Origin: an uncultured Christensenella sp.
GTDB lineage: Bacteria > Bacillota > Clostridia > Christensenellales > UBA1242
Assembly: GCA_949296965.1 (NCBI GenBank)
Contig: CASFQL010000010.1
Location: forward strand, 62,001-126,000
Direction of reading: 5' to 3'
Length of the DNA: 64,000 nt
Part shown: positions 52,563 through 61,292 of the stretch, in pieces
How positions within the stretch are numbered: position 1 is the first letter of the stretch
Layout of the letters: each line of letters begins with the position of its first letter
Position numbers and translations under genes: made by a program
Notes under the pieces: model-generated
Seen by the model: the letters and a program-made list of their open reading frames with translations, nothing else
Told to the model about the DNA's origin: nothing
Databases searched by the model: none

Positions 52563-55385
52563 ATGGAAGATTTTATTGTAATAAAAGGTGCAAAAGAAAA
52601 TAACTTAAAGAATATTGATTTAACATTACCAAGGAATAAATTAATTGTCTTCACAGGGGTTAGTGGTAGTGGAAAATCAACACTTGCTTTTGATACAATA
52701 TTTTCAGAAGGTCAAAGAAGATTTATGGAATCTCTTTCTTCTTATGCTAGACAATTTTTAGGACAAATGGCAAAGCCAAATGTTGAAAAAATTGATGGAC
52801 TTTCACCTGCAATTTCTATTGACCAAAAAACAACTTCACATAATCCTAGGTCAACTGTTGGGACCGTTACTGAAATTTATGATTATCTAAGACTTTTGTA
52901 TTCAAGACTTGGCACCCCATATTGTCCAAATTGTAAAAAGCCAATATCAACAATGTCAATTGATAATATTATTGACAAGATATTTAGTTTTGAGCAGGAA
53001 TCAAAACTTATTATAATCTCTCCAATAATAAGACAAGAAAAAGGAGCTTTTCAAAAATTATTTGACGATTTAAGAGAAGATGGTTATGCAAGAGTTGAAG
53101 TAGATGGAGAAATTTATAATTTGACTGATGAGATTCCACTTGATAAAAATTTAAAGCATACAATTAGTGTGGTCATTGATAGACTTAAAATTAGAGAAGA
53201 GAATAGGGGAAGAATTACTCAAAGTGTAGAAACGGCAATAAATCTTTCAAAAGGACGGGTAAAAGTTAATATTAATGATATCGAAATGTTCTTTAATAAT
53301 TCCCACGCATGCCTAGATTGTGGTTTTACTTTTGAAGAAATTTCACCTAGACTTTTTAGTTTTAATAATCCTTTTGGTGCTTGCGACAAGTGTGCTGGAC
53401 TAGGCGAAATCTTAGATATTGACGAAAAAAACATTCTTACTCACCCTGAAAAGTCAATAAACGAAGGAGGGATTAATTTCGGATTTTCTTCTTTTCCAAT
53501 GCTTAATATGACGAGCAAAATGTATTTGACTGCTCTATCTAAACATTATAATTTTAGTTTAGATACTCCAATAAAAGATTTACCAAAAAATATAGTAAAA
53601 ATGATTTTATACGGAAATGATGGAAAAATTTTAAAAATTAAATACCGCGATAAAAACGCTTCAAGGACTTTTAATTCCAGTTGGGAGGGCGTTATCCCAA
53701 ATCTTAATAGAAGGTATTCTGAAACTAAAAGTGAATATGTTAAAAGAGAAATTGAAAAACTTATGCGACAAAGTCATTGTAAGTATTGTGATGGTGCAAG
53801 ACTTAACAAACAAGCACTTTCAGTCTATATTAACAAAAAAAATATCTATGAAGTTTCTAAAATGTCTGCTATTGAATTGAAAAAGTTTATCTCTGAGTTA
53901 AAGTTTAACGAAAGTCAAAAAAATATATATGAACCAATTTTAAAAGAAATTACTGCTAGATTAAATTTTTTGTGTGATGTAGGACTTAACTATCTTACTT
54001 TAAATCGTATGTCAAAAACATTGAGCGGTGGCGAAGCTCAAAGAATAAGGCTTGCTACACAAATTGGAAGCGGACTTGTTGGAGTTCTGTATATTTTAGA
54101 TGAACCAAGTATCGGACTTCATCAATATGATAATGAAAAACTGCTTAATTCATTAAAAAAGTTAAGAGATTTGGGGAACACTTTAATAGTAGTTGAACAC
54201 GATGAAGATACAATTAGAAGTGCCGACTATATTGTTGATATTGGACCTAAGGCGGGTATAAATGGCGGAGAAGTTGTCGCATGTGGTAGTTTGCAGGATA
54301 TCATAAATAACAAAAATTCTATTACAGGAAAATTTCTATCCGGGGAATTGAAAATAGAAATTTCAAGAAAAAGATTAAAACCTAAAAATTTTATCACTTT
54401 GACAGGTGTAAAGCAAAATAATTTAAAAAATATAAAAGTTAAAATTCCATTAGGAGTTTTTACTGCAATAACAGGATTGTCAGGTAGTGGGAAATCAAGT
54501 CTTATTAACGAAGTTTTATATCCTGCTATTTCAAATAAAATAATGGAATCAAGTCTTCAAGAAGGTAAATATAAAACAATAAGTGGAATTGAAAATATTG
54601 ATAAAGTTATAAATATTGATCAATCACCTATTGGAAGGACTCCAAGAAGTAATCCAGCAACTTATATTGGACTTTTTACTCAAATAAGAGAACTTTTTGC
54701 CTCTACAAAAGATGCAAAAGAAAGAGGTTACGATATGGGTAGATTCAGTTTCAATGTCACAGGTGGAAGATGTGAAACTTGCCAAGGTGACGGAGAGAAA
54801 AAAATTGAAATGTTTTTTTTGCCAGATGTATATGTAGAGTGCCCTGATTGTAAGGGTAAGAGATATAATAAAGAAACTTTACAAGTTAAATATAATGGAA
54901 AAAATATTTCAGATGTATTAAATATGAATGTTGAAGAGGCCTTAAAGTTTTTTGAAAATATTCCTAGTATTAAAAATAAAATTCAATGTTTATATGATGT
55001 GGGGTTAGGATACATTAAGTTGGGTCAAAGTTCAACAACTCTTAGTGGAGGCGAGGCTCAAAGAGTTAAACTTGCTAGTGAACTTTGCAAAAGAGATACC
55101 GGTAAAACCTTATATATACTTGATGAACCAACAACAGGACTACATTCAATGGATATTAAGAATTTGGTTGATATTTTAAAGAGATTAGTTGAAAAAAATA
55201 ATTCTGTGCTTGTTATTGAGCATAACTTAGATGTTATTAAAGTAGCAGATTATATTATTGATTTGGGCCCAGAAGGAGGAGATAGAGGGGGAGAAATTAT
55301 TGCAATAGGGACACCAGAAGAAGTCGCAAAAAATGAAAACAGTAAAACGGGATTATTTTTAAAAAAAATATTAAATGATAACTAA
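52563..55385 (+). CDS. uvrA: Excinuclease ABC subunit A
   Basis: 940 residues. Dimeric ABC ATPase that senses damage and delivers UvrB. First Walker A GVSGSGKST (~32-40), first zinc finger region CLDCGFTF/CDKC (~253-280), ABC signature LSGGEAQRIRLA (~485), second Walker A GLSGSGKSS (~640), second zinc finger CETCQGDG / CPDCKGKRYN (~740-765), second signature LSGGEAQRVKLA (~825). AAAGGGG precedes the ATG. Confidence 0.98.
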   Translation: MEDFIVIKGAKENNLKNIDLTLPRNKLIVFTGVSGSGKSTLAFDTIFSEGQRRFMESLSSYARQFLGQMAKPNVEKIDGLSPAISIDQKTTSHNPRSTVGTVTEIYDYLRLLYSRLGTPYCPNCKKPISTMSIDNIIDKIFSFEQESKLIIISPIIRQEKGAFQKLFDDLREDGYARVEVDGEIYNLTDEIPLDKNLKHTISVVIDRLKIREENRGRITQSVETAINLSKGRVKVNINDIEMFFNNSHACLDCGFTFEEISPRLFSFNNPFGACDKCAGLGEILDIDEKNILTHPEKSINEGGINFGFSSFPMLNMTSKMYLTALSKHYNFSLDTPIKDLPKNIVKMILYGNDGKILKIKYRDKNASRTFNSSWEGVIPNLNRRYSETKSEYVKREIEKLMRQSHCKYCDGARLNKQALSVYINKKNIYEVSKMSAIELKKFISELKFNESQKNIYEPILKEITARLNFLCDVGLNYLTLNRMSKTLSGGEAQRIRLATQIGSGLVGVLYILDEPSIGLHQYDNEKLLNSLKKLRDLGNTLIVVEHDEDTIRSADYIVDIGPKAGINGGEVVACGSLQDIINNKNSITGKFLSGELKIEISRKRLKPKNFITLTGVKQNNLKNIKVKIPLGVFTAITGLSGSGKSSLINEVLYPAISNKIMESSLQEGKYKTISGIENIDKVINIDQSPIGRTPRSNPATYIGLFTQIRELFASTKDAKERGYDMGRFSFNVTGGRCETCQGDGEKKIEMFFLPDVYVECPDCKGKRYNKETLQVKYNGKNISDVLNMNVEEALKFFENIPSIKNKIQCLYDVGLGYIKLGQSSTTLSGGEAQRVKLASELCKRDTGKTLYILDEPTTGLHSMDIKNLVDILKRLVEKNNSVLVIEHNLDVIKVADYIIDLGPEGGDRGGEIIAIGTPEEVAKNENSKTGLFLKKILNDN

Positions 55386-55392
55386 TTTATAA

Positions 55393-55421
55393 TTGATTAA
55401 ATTATATAAATTTTATATAAT
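55393..55421 (+). promoter_or_regulatory. Promoter of the DnaJ-domain gene, leaderless with GTG start
   Basis: TTGATT (55393-55398), 17 nt, TATAAT (55416-55421), 6 nt before GTG 55428. Confidence 0.7.
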
Positions 55422-55427
55422 TAAATT

Positions 55428-55871
55428 GTGAAGAATTATTATGAAATCTTAGAAGTAAAGAAAAATGCTTCCCCTGAACAAATTAAAGAATCTTTTGTAA
55501 GGCTTATGGCTAAATATCACCCCGACATATATTCTGGGGATAAAAATTTTGCACAAAAAATATGCTCGTCTATAACAGAAGCGTATTCTACTTTGCGTGA
55601 CCCAGAAAAAAGAAGAACTTATGATATTGAGATGAACTTAGTTCCAAAGCCAACAGTTTATAATTTTGAACGAAAAGAAAATGGTTTTTTTGGTGAAAAA
55701 ACAATAAATGGAAGAAATTATGAACAAGAAGTTTCTAAAAAATATTTTAGAAATGCAAAAAGGAAAAAGAGTTTTTTTAAAAAAGTTTTTACTTCAAAAT
55801 TATTCTATTCGTTGCTTTTTGTTTTTGCTATTGAGATGATTATTATTTTTTATTTTGTTTATAGTAAATAA
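55428..55871 (+). CDS. J-domain protein with C-terminal membrane helix
   Basis: 147 residues. Residues 1-65 are a J domain with HPD at ~32-34 (AKYHPDIYSG) and RRTYD at the end. A basic linker leads to one membrane helix (~125-143). It lacks the zinc and substrate domains of DnaJ, so it would recruit DnaK to the membrane. The GTG start sits 6 nt behind the -10 box, without a ribosome site. Confidence 0.85.
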   Translation: MKNYYEILEVKKNASPEQIKESFVRLMAKYHPDIYSGDKNFAQKICSSITEAYSTLRDPEKRRTYDIEMNLVPKPTVYNFERKENGFFGEKTINGRNYEQEVSKKYFRNAKRKKSFFKKVFTSKLFYSLLFVFAIEMIIIFYFVYSK

Positions 55872-56126
55872 GTGTTTCTATTTTTAATGAAAATTTAATT
55901 AATTAATGATATATTATTAGATAAATAAAATTTCTATTATATTTAATAAAAAGATAAAAAGGACTTTTTAAAAAGGAAAGTCCTTTTAATATTATTAATT
56001 AGGTTAAATAAATTTTATTTATATTAAAATTTTTGTGAAAACAACATTGTGTGATAAGGAAAAATTAAAATCTGTAAGATTTATGAACGGCAATAATATA
56101 TTAGATAAAAACCTATTTGAATGAAG

Positions 56127-56223
56127 GGGACTATGTGCAGTAAAATTTTTAATAAAAATTTTACTATGAAGTTTTGCTAAAGCAAAACTTCATTCAAAAG
56201 TTTCACTTTTGGCACATAGTCCC
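56127..56223 (+). repeat. Cloverleaf repeat, copy 4
   Basis: Outer stem 56127-56138 / 56212-56223 (12 bp, GGGACTATGTGC). Arm 1 is 56140-56150 / 56154-56164, arm 2 is 56166-56178 / 56181-56193 (13 bp), arm 3 is CAAAAGT-TTC-ACTTTTG (56195-56211), whose loop is the complement of GAA. Lies between two convergent units. Confidence 0.9.
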
Positions 56224-56313
56224 TTGTTAATGTATAGTTTTCATACCACTAAATAAATTTTTAGTATCATTTTAGTTATGTTAAATTATCTATTTTATAA
56301 TTGTTACTAGTAT

Positions 56314-56706
56314 CTAAAATAGATTATTTATATTAAATCCCATAAAATAATTAATAAAATGAGTATATGCTTTGATTGTCGAAACATTTTCAATTGCAAG
56401 AGATTTGTCGTTTGTTTCAATAGCCGCTTCTAATTTATGCACACATTCATCAACAGTCTTTATTTTTTCATAATTTGCAAAAATACAAATGACATTTTTT
56501 TTGCTTAACCATAAATTATTTAGTTGATTGTATTCATTTTTTATTTCATCATTATCATTGATATATTCATTTATAGAAATGTTATTATATAGAGATGTCG
56601 AAATGCTTTCTATTTTACTAGATAAATCTTTTAAGACTACTTCTTCGCAAATGCATATTCCAATTAATAAAATTAATAAAGTAATAATTATTATTGCTTT
56701 TTTCAT
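56314..56706 (-). CDS. DUF4363-like protein
   Basis: 130 residues. An N-terminal membrane helix (~3-22) is followed by a helical exterior domain. It overlaps the upstream DUF421 gene by 4 nt; in Clostridia the DUF421 and DUF4363 proteins are commonly encoded as a pair. Function unknown. Confidence 0.75.
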   Translation of the reverse strand: MKKAIIIITLLILLIGICICEEVVLKDLSSKIESISTSLYNNISINEYINDNDEIKNEYNQLNNLWLSKKNVICIFANYEKIKTVDECVHKLEAAIETNDKSLAIENVSTIKAYTHFINYFMGFNINNLF

Positions 56707-57383
56707 ATGTTCACCTTTTCATATAAAATTTTATACTTTTTATTTTTTTCTTGGAAATAAATTTCTCCACTAGAATTTATTGTCATAATTAAAACATCTT
56801 TTATATTAGATTTTTCTTTTTTAATTATTTTATTTATAAAACTAAAATCTAGACTTGTATTTTCTAAATTTTCCTTAACTATTTTACCATCGTTAATTAA
56901 AATTATATTTAGAAAATTATCATTATTATTTTCAGAATCAAAATTTTTTTTCAAAACGCTTATATTTCCATTTGTTTCAACTATTGCATATGCAACATCA
57001 ACTAGATTAAAACATTCGGCTGTTCTTAACCCTTCCATTAAATCATTTAATGTCATATTTAACTTTTTTAAAGCATTGTAATTAATACCTTCTTTGTCAA
57101 TAACAATAATAGGTCTGCCATTTAGTAGTTTTCTAAAAAATATACTTTTCCTGTTAAGTAAAGTAAAAAAATAGTGAAGAATAACAAGAGTAAAAAGTGG
57201 GACTATTCCAAAGAAAAGAGGAATAGTTACATCTGATATGGGTATACACGCTAAGTCCGCTATGATTAAAGTAATTACTAACTCAAAAGGTTGTAAATCT
57301 CCAATTTGTCTTTTCCCCATAAGCCTTACTGCAAATAAAACAATACAATAAATAATTATCGATCTTAAGATTAATGTTAACAT
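56703..57383 (-). CDS. DUF421/YetF-family membrane protein
   Basis: 226 residues. Three N-terminal membrane helices (~5-85) with RLMGKRQIGDLQPFELVI, the family signature, followed by a cytoplasmic domain with RPIIVIDKEG and LNDLMEGLR. YetF-type proteins are linked to spore or envelope physiology but the mechanism is unknown. Translationally coupled to the DUF4363 gene. Confidence 0.85.
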   Translation of the reverse strand: MLTLILRSIIIYCIVLFAVRLMGKRQIGDLQPFELVITLIIADLACIPISDVTIPLFFGIVPLFTLVILHYFFTLLNRKSIFFRKLLNGRPIIVIDKEGINYNALKKLNMTLNDLMEGLRTAECFNLVDVAYAIVETNGNISVLKKNFDSENNNDNFLNIILINDGKIVKENLENTSLDFSFINKIIKKEKSNIKDVLIMTINSSGEIYFQEKNKKYKILYEKVNI

Positions 57384-57461
57384 AATTATAGTTTTTTTAT
57401 ATTGTTAAAAATTATTCATTGTTTTATATATTTTTGTAGTCAAATTTGTAAAATAGAAGGG

Positions 57462-57548
57462 GAACTTTGTGCAGTAAAAATTTTAAAAATTTTTACTATG
57501 GAGTTTTGTAAAACTCCATACAAAAGTGAAACTTTTGCCACAAAGTTC
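57462..57548 (+). repeat. Cloverleaf repeat, copy 5
   Basis: Outer stem 57462-57472 / 57538-57548 (GAACTTTGTGC) with one C-C mismatch at the junction. Arm 1 is 57474-57496, arm 2 is ATGGAGTTTT / AAAACTCCAT (57498-57507 / 57510-57519), arm 3 is CAAAAGT-GAA-ACTTTTG (57521-57537). Confidence 0.88.
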
Positions 57549-57994
57549 TTTTTATATAGTTTTTATCTACAAAATAAATTTTTACTCTATTAAATTTTTA
57601 TACTTCATAGGTTTCTTTATATATTTCTTAATGATGGTAAAACAGTTGAATGTGTCAAAATTTTATTTATCATATTGTCCTTAATAAAAAAATTGTTATC
57701 ATATAATTTGTATTATTATGTTTTAATAAATTAAATAAATGATTAAGACCTCTCTTATAAAAAAAATGACAAAAAAAGTTTGTAACCTTAAAAAATAATT
57801 AAATAGACATACCTAAAAAATGTAGTTTTAGTCAATCAATATTAGATTAACATAAACGAAATTATATAGTTTATAAAGATTTTACTAATGATTTAAATAA
57901 ATTTTTATTTTATTTGTTTTTTAGGTAATTAAGAAAGATAATGCTAGTGTATATTTTAAAATATGCATTATTTTTTTTTAAATTCTAAAATAAT
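57549..57994. other. AT-rich gap downstream of the flippase gene
   Basis: No gene or RNA that I can support. No clear terminator for the flippase gene beyond T-rich sequence on its strand. Confidence 0.4.
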
Positions 57995-59539
57995 TTAATT
58001 CTGAATATTTTTTTGTTTCTTATTTTTTATTTTTTTAACTTTTTCTTTTAATAAATTCGTTAATTCAAAAAAAGAGTAGTTGTAAAGTCCAAGCACAAGA
58101 CAGAAGGCGAGATAGAAAACGCTACCAACTATGCAAGAAATTGCTAAGTTAAAGAACAAGCTAATAAAATTAGATAAAATGTTAAAAATCCATTTTGACA
58201 TAAGCAGGGAAGAAAAAGATGCTAAAATGGAAAGGAAAAGATATTTAAAATTAAAAAAGTTTTCATTAAGTTTTCTATTAAGCATTATGATATTAAGAAC
58301 ACTTGCCCCTCCAAGACAGAGTCCCATACCCCAAACAAGTGAAAGGACTCCAAAAACATTTGTTAAAAAAAGGATTGATAAAATTAGCAAAACAGCCCCA
58401 ATTATATAGTTTATAAATCCTTTTACTTCCATATTTAAAGCGTTTAGACAAGAGGTAGTAACCCCACTTAAACAAATAGGGAGAATTAGTATGCTAGAAC
58501 GCGATAAGAAATAGCCTGACTGACTATTAGCATAAAAGAACATACCTATTGGAGAACCAAGAGCGAAATATAAAGGTATAAAAAGAAATGAAATAAAGAT
58601 TGAAAATTTAATTGCAAAATTAATTCTAGATTTTATTTCACTATAATCTTGTGCAAAAACGGCAGATGATAAATCGGGGATAATAGTCATAGATAATGCT
58701 CCTATCAAAGTTGATGGAACATAGAGTAGTGGGAAAGTCATACCCATTGCTATTCCAAAAACTGCAAGAGCTTGTGAACTAGTGTAGCCAATACTCATTA
58801 ATTTAATTGGAATTATAATTGAAATTAAAGGCATTAGTAAACTTGAAACGACTCTTACAAGAGTTATTGGTATAGAAGATTTTAGAACGGGCTTAAAGTA
58901 TTTTTTTGGATTAGCAAATCTTTTGCCTGATTTCATATAAATAAATAAAACGATAAAACTTGTTAATACACAAGAGATTACATAAGAGATACTTGCAAGG
59001 AAAACTTTTTCAAGCGAAAAACTAATTACTCCTAAGAATAAAACAGTAAAAATTGTTCTTATTACCTGTTCAATGAATTCAGAAAAAGAAACAAGAAAAT
59101 ATTTTTTATGTCCCCAAAGATTTCCTCTTAGAGAAGAATATACACTAGAAAAAATTAAAGTAGGTAGTAGTATAAATAAAATTGTTATGCATCGTGAATC
59201 GGTGAAAATATTGTTGAGCACATTTTTAAATACAAATATTATTAAACAAATTATAAGAGAAGTAATTACCCCTATTATGAGAGCAGAAGTAACAACTCCA
59301 TACTCAGACTTTTTATCTTTTTTAGCATTAAAGACTGCTGTTTCTTTACTTACAATTAAAGGTAGCCCACTAGAAATGAATGTTTCAAGAACCATAAATA
59401 CTGAGAAAGAGATTTGATATATTCCAAGTTCTTCTGGACCTATTAACCTAGATAAAAATATTCTAAAAAAGAAACCTAACATTCTTGTTAGGACGGAAAA
59501 AGATGCTAATATTGCAAGTGCTTTTAAAATTTTTTTCAA
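57995..59539 (-). CDS. SpoVB/MurJ-like lipid flippase (MVF/MATE superfamily)
   Basis: 514 residues with about 14 membrane segments. The N-terminal layout (LTRMLGFFFRIFLSRLIGPEELGIYQI) is that of the SpoVB/RfbX-type polysaccharide or lipid II exporters. Start: AGGAG lies 9 nt before the second TTG (59539) but only 3 nt before the first (59545), so I prefer the former. Substrate, lipid II or a wall polymer precursor, is inferred from the family. Confidence 0.85.
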   Translation of the reverse strand: MKKILKALAILASFSVLTRMLGFFFRIFLSRLIGPEELGIYQISFSVFMVLETFISSGLPLIVSKETAVFNAKKDKKSEYGVVTSALIIGVITSLIICLIIFVFKNVLNNIFTDSRCITILFILLPTLIFSSVYSSLRGNLWGHKKYFLVSFSEFIEQVIRTIFTVLFLGVISFSLEKVFLASISYVISCVLTSFIVLFIYMKSGKRFANPKKYFKPVLKSSIPITLVRVVSSLLMPLISIIIPIKLMSIGYTSSQALAVFGIAMGMTFPLLYVPSTLIGALSMTIIPDLSSAVFAQDYSEIKSRINFAIKFSIFISFLFIPLYFALGSPIGMFFYANSQSGYFLSRSSILILPICLSGVTTSCLNALNMEVKGFINYIIGAVLLILSILFLTNVFGVLSLVWGMGLCLGGASVLNIIMLNRKLNENFFNFKYLFLSILASFSSLLMSKWIFNILSNFISLFFNLAISCIVGSVFYLAFCLVLGLYNYSFFELTNLLKEKVKKIKNKKQKNIQN

Positions 59540-59614
59540 TGTCAAAATCTCCTATGAAAATTAATATATATTTATTATTGAAAATTTTTATCAATACCAA
59601 AAAAGGTGAAAAAT

Positions 59615-59917
59615 ATGGAAAATATAAAGAAAATTAATAATTTTTTAGAATTTGAAGTCGTTTGTATTACAAAAGAGCAAGATATTGACAAATTTGCAAA
59701 ACAAAATAACTTAAATGAAAATCAAATTGTTTTTGAAAATAAAAAGCTTTCTAAAGGTGAATATGTAGTTTTAAATGATATAAATAAAATATTACATATT
59801 GTTAGACCGCTTGAAACGATTGAGTCAATCTCTAAGAAATATAATGTGTCAAGTGAGTATATTAAGCAAAAAAATAAAATTTCCAAAATTTTCATAGGAC
59901 AACAACTATATATATAG
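59615..59917 (+). CDS. Small LysM-domain protein
   Basis: 100 residues. The C-terminal ~40 residues form a LysM motif (HIVRPLETIESISKKYNVSS..IFIGQQLYI). The N-terminal half is unrecognised and there is no signal peptide, so it may be cytoplasmic or spore-associated. AAAAAGG lies 8 nt before ATG 59615; the GTG at 59606 overlaps it. Confidence 0.75.
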   Translation: MENIKKINNFLEFEVVCITKEQDIDKFAKQNNLNENQIVFENKKLSKGEYVVLNDINKILHIVRPLETIESISKKYNVSSEYIKQKNKISKIFIGQQLYI

Positions 59918-59971
59918 TTGCAATTTTCTGTCTAAAATTATATAATAAATTCGTTGGAGAAATGATAAAAG

Positions 59972-61096
59972 ATGGTTGAGATAAAAGAAGTTAGCACAAA
60001 AAAAGATATAAAAAGATTTGTTAACTTTCCACATAAGTTATATAAAAATAATCCTCACTTTGTTCCATTTTTGAACATTGATGAAGTTAATAAATTTAAT
60101 CCAAAGAAAAACGAGTCGTTTGATGATTGTATAGTTAAGTGCTACATTGCTTTAAGAGATAAAAAGGTAGTTGGTAGAGTTGCTGGAATTATACAAAAAC
60201 TATATAATGAAAAAACAAACCAAAAAAGGGTAAGATTTTCTCGTTTTGATTGCATTGATGATGTTGAAGTTTCAAATGCGTTATTTTCTACCCTCGAAAA
60301 ATGGGCGAAAGAAAATGGTATGGAGATTATTCACGGACCTATGGGCTATAATGATTTAGATAGAGAAGGTTTATTGATTGAAGGCTTTGACCAACTTTCT
60401 ACTTTCGAGGAGCAGTATAATTATGAATATTATCAAAAACTAATTGAGGCTTATGGATTTAAAAAAGAAGTAGATTGGATAGAATATAAAATTTTTGCCC
60501 CAAAGGAAATAAATGAAAGAGTAGATAAAATTGCTGAGGCTGTAAAAAAGAGATATGACTTAAAAGTTGTTAAGCCTACTAACTTGAAAAAATTTATTAA
60601 GGAATATAAAGACCAATTTTTTGACACACTCGATGCTGCTTATTCAAAACTTTATGGTGTAGTTCCTTTTTCTGATAAAGTAAAAAAGGCAGTTATACAA
60701 CAATTCAATTTAATCTTAAATAAAGATTATATTTTAACAGTTTTTGATAAAAACGATAAAATGGTGGCTTTTGGACTAGCATTTCCATCACTTTCAAAAT
60801 CAGTAAATAAAAGCAAGGGTAAACTTTTCCCTTTGGGAATATTTAGAATACTTAAACAAATTAAGGCACCAAATTCCATTGATTTGGGGTTAATTGCTGT
60901 AAGACCTGAATATCAAAATAAGGGAGTTAATGCAATAATTCTTTCTTATCTTATAAATGGTATGATAGAAAAAAATATTGAGTATGCTGAAACAAACTTG
61001 ATGTTAGAATATAATTCAAAAGTTCAAACTCAGTGGGATTTATTTGAATACATACAACATAAGAAAAGAAGATGTTATGTAAAAAATATAAAATAA
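59972..61096 (+). CDS. GNAT-like acyltransferase family protein
   Basis: 374 residues. The N-terminal half has IALRDKKVVGRVAGI and HGPMGYNDLDREGLLIEGF, the C-terminal half LGLIAVRPEYQNKGVNAI, the acetyl-CoA loop pattern of GNAT enzymes. It matches the two-domain family related to YghO. TTGGAG precedes ATG by ~12 nt. Substrate unknown. Confidence 0.7.
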   Translation: MVEIKEVSTKKDIKRFVNFPHKLYKNNPHFVPFLNIDEVNKFNPKKNESFDDCIVKCYIALRDKKVVGRVAGIIQKLYNEKTNQKRVRFSRFDCIDDVEVSNALFSTLEKWAKENGMEIIHGPMGYNDLDREGLLIEGFDQLSTFEEQYNYEYYQKLIEAYGFKKEVDWIEYKIFAPKEINERVDKIAEAVKKRYDLKVVKPTNLKKFIKEYKDQFFDTLDAAYSKLYGVVPFSDKVKKAVIQQFNLILNKDYILTVFDKNDKMVAFGLAFPSLSKSVNKSKGKLFPLGIFRILKQIKAPNSIDLGLIAVRPEYQNKGVNAIILSYLINGMIEKNIEYAETNLMLEYNSKVQTQWDLFEYIQHKKRRCYVKNIK

Positions 61097-61240
61097 ACTA
61101 TTTAATAGATACTAAGTTAAATTTCTAAAATAAAAGACTTAGTTTTGTTTGTTAGTTAAAATTTTTAAGGTATTGAAAATTATTTTATTTAATTTTTATC
61201 ATCTAAGTTTTTATAGTTCTCGTTAACAAATATTTTTAAA

Positions 61241-61278
61241 AAAATAAAGTCATAGAAAATAATCTATGACTTATTTTA
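61241..61278. terminator. Bidirectional terminator between convergent genes
   Basis: GTCATAGA / TCTATGAC stem extended by AAAATAA / TTATTTT, 6-nt loop, T run on both strands. It lies between the GNAT-like gene and the surface-protein gene. Confidence 0.8.
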
Positions 61279-61292
61279 TTTTAATTTATTTT

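Noticed and set aside
13850..57548. CRISPR array as explanation for the dispersed repeats
   Set aside because: The copies are tens of kilobases apart, without regular spacers or cas genes.
59073..59417. Plus-strand frame within the flippase gene
   Set aside because: Shadow of a clear membrane-protein gene on the other strand.
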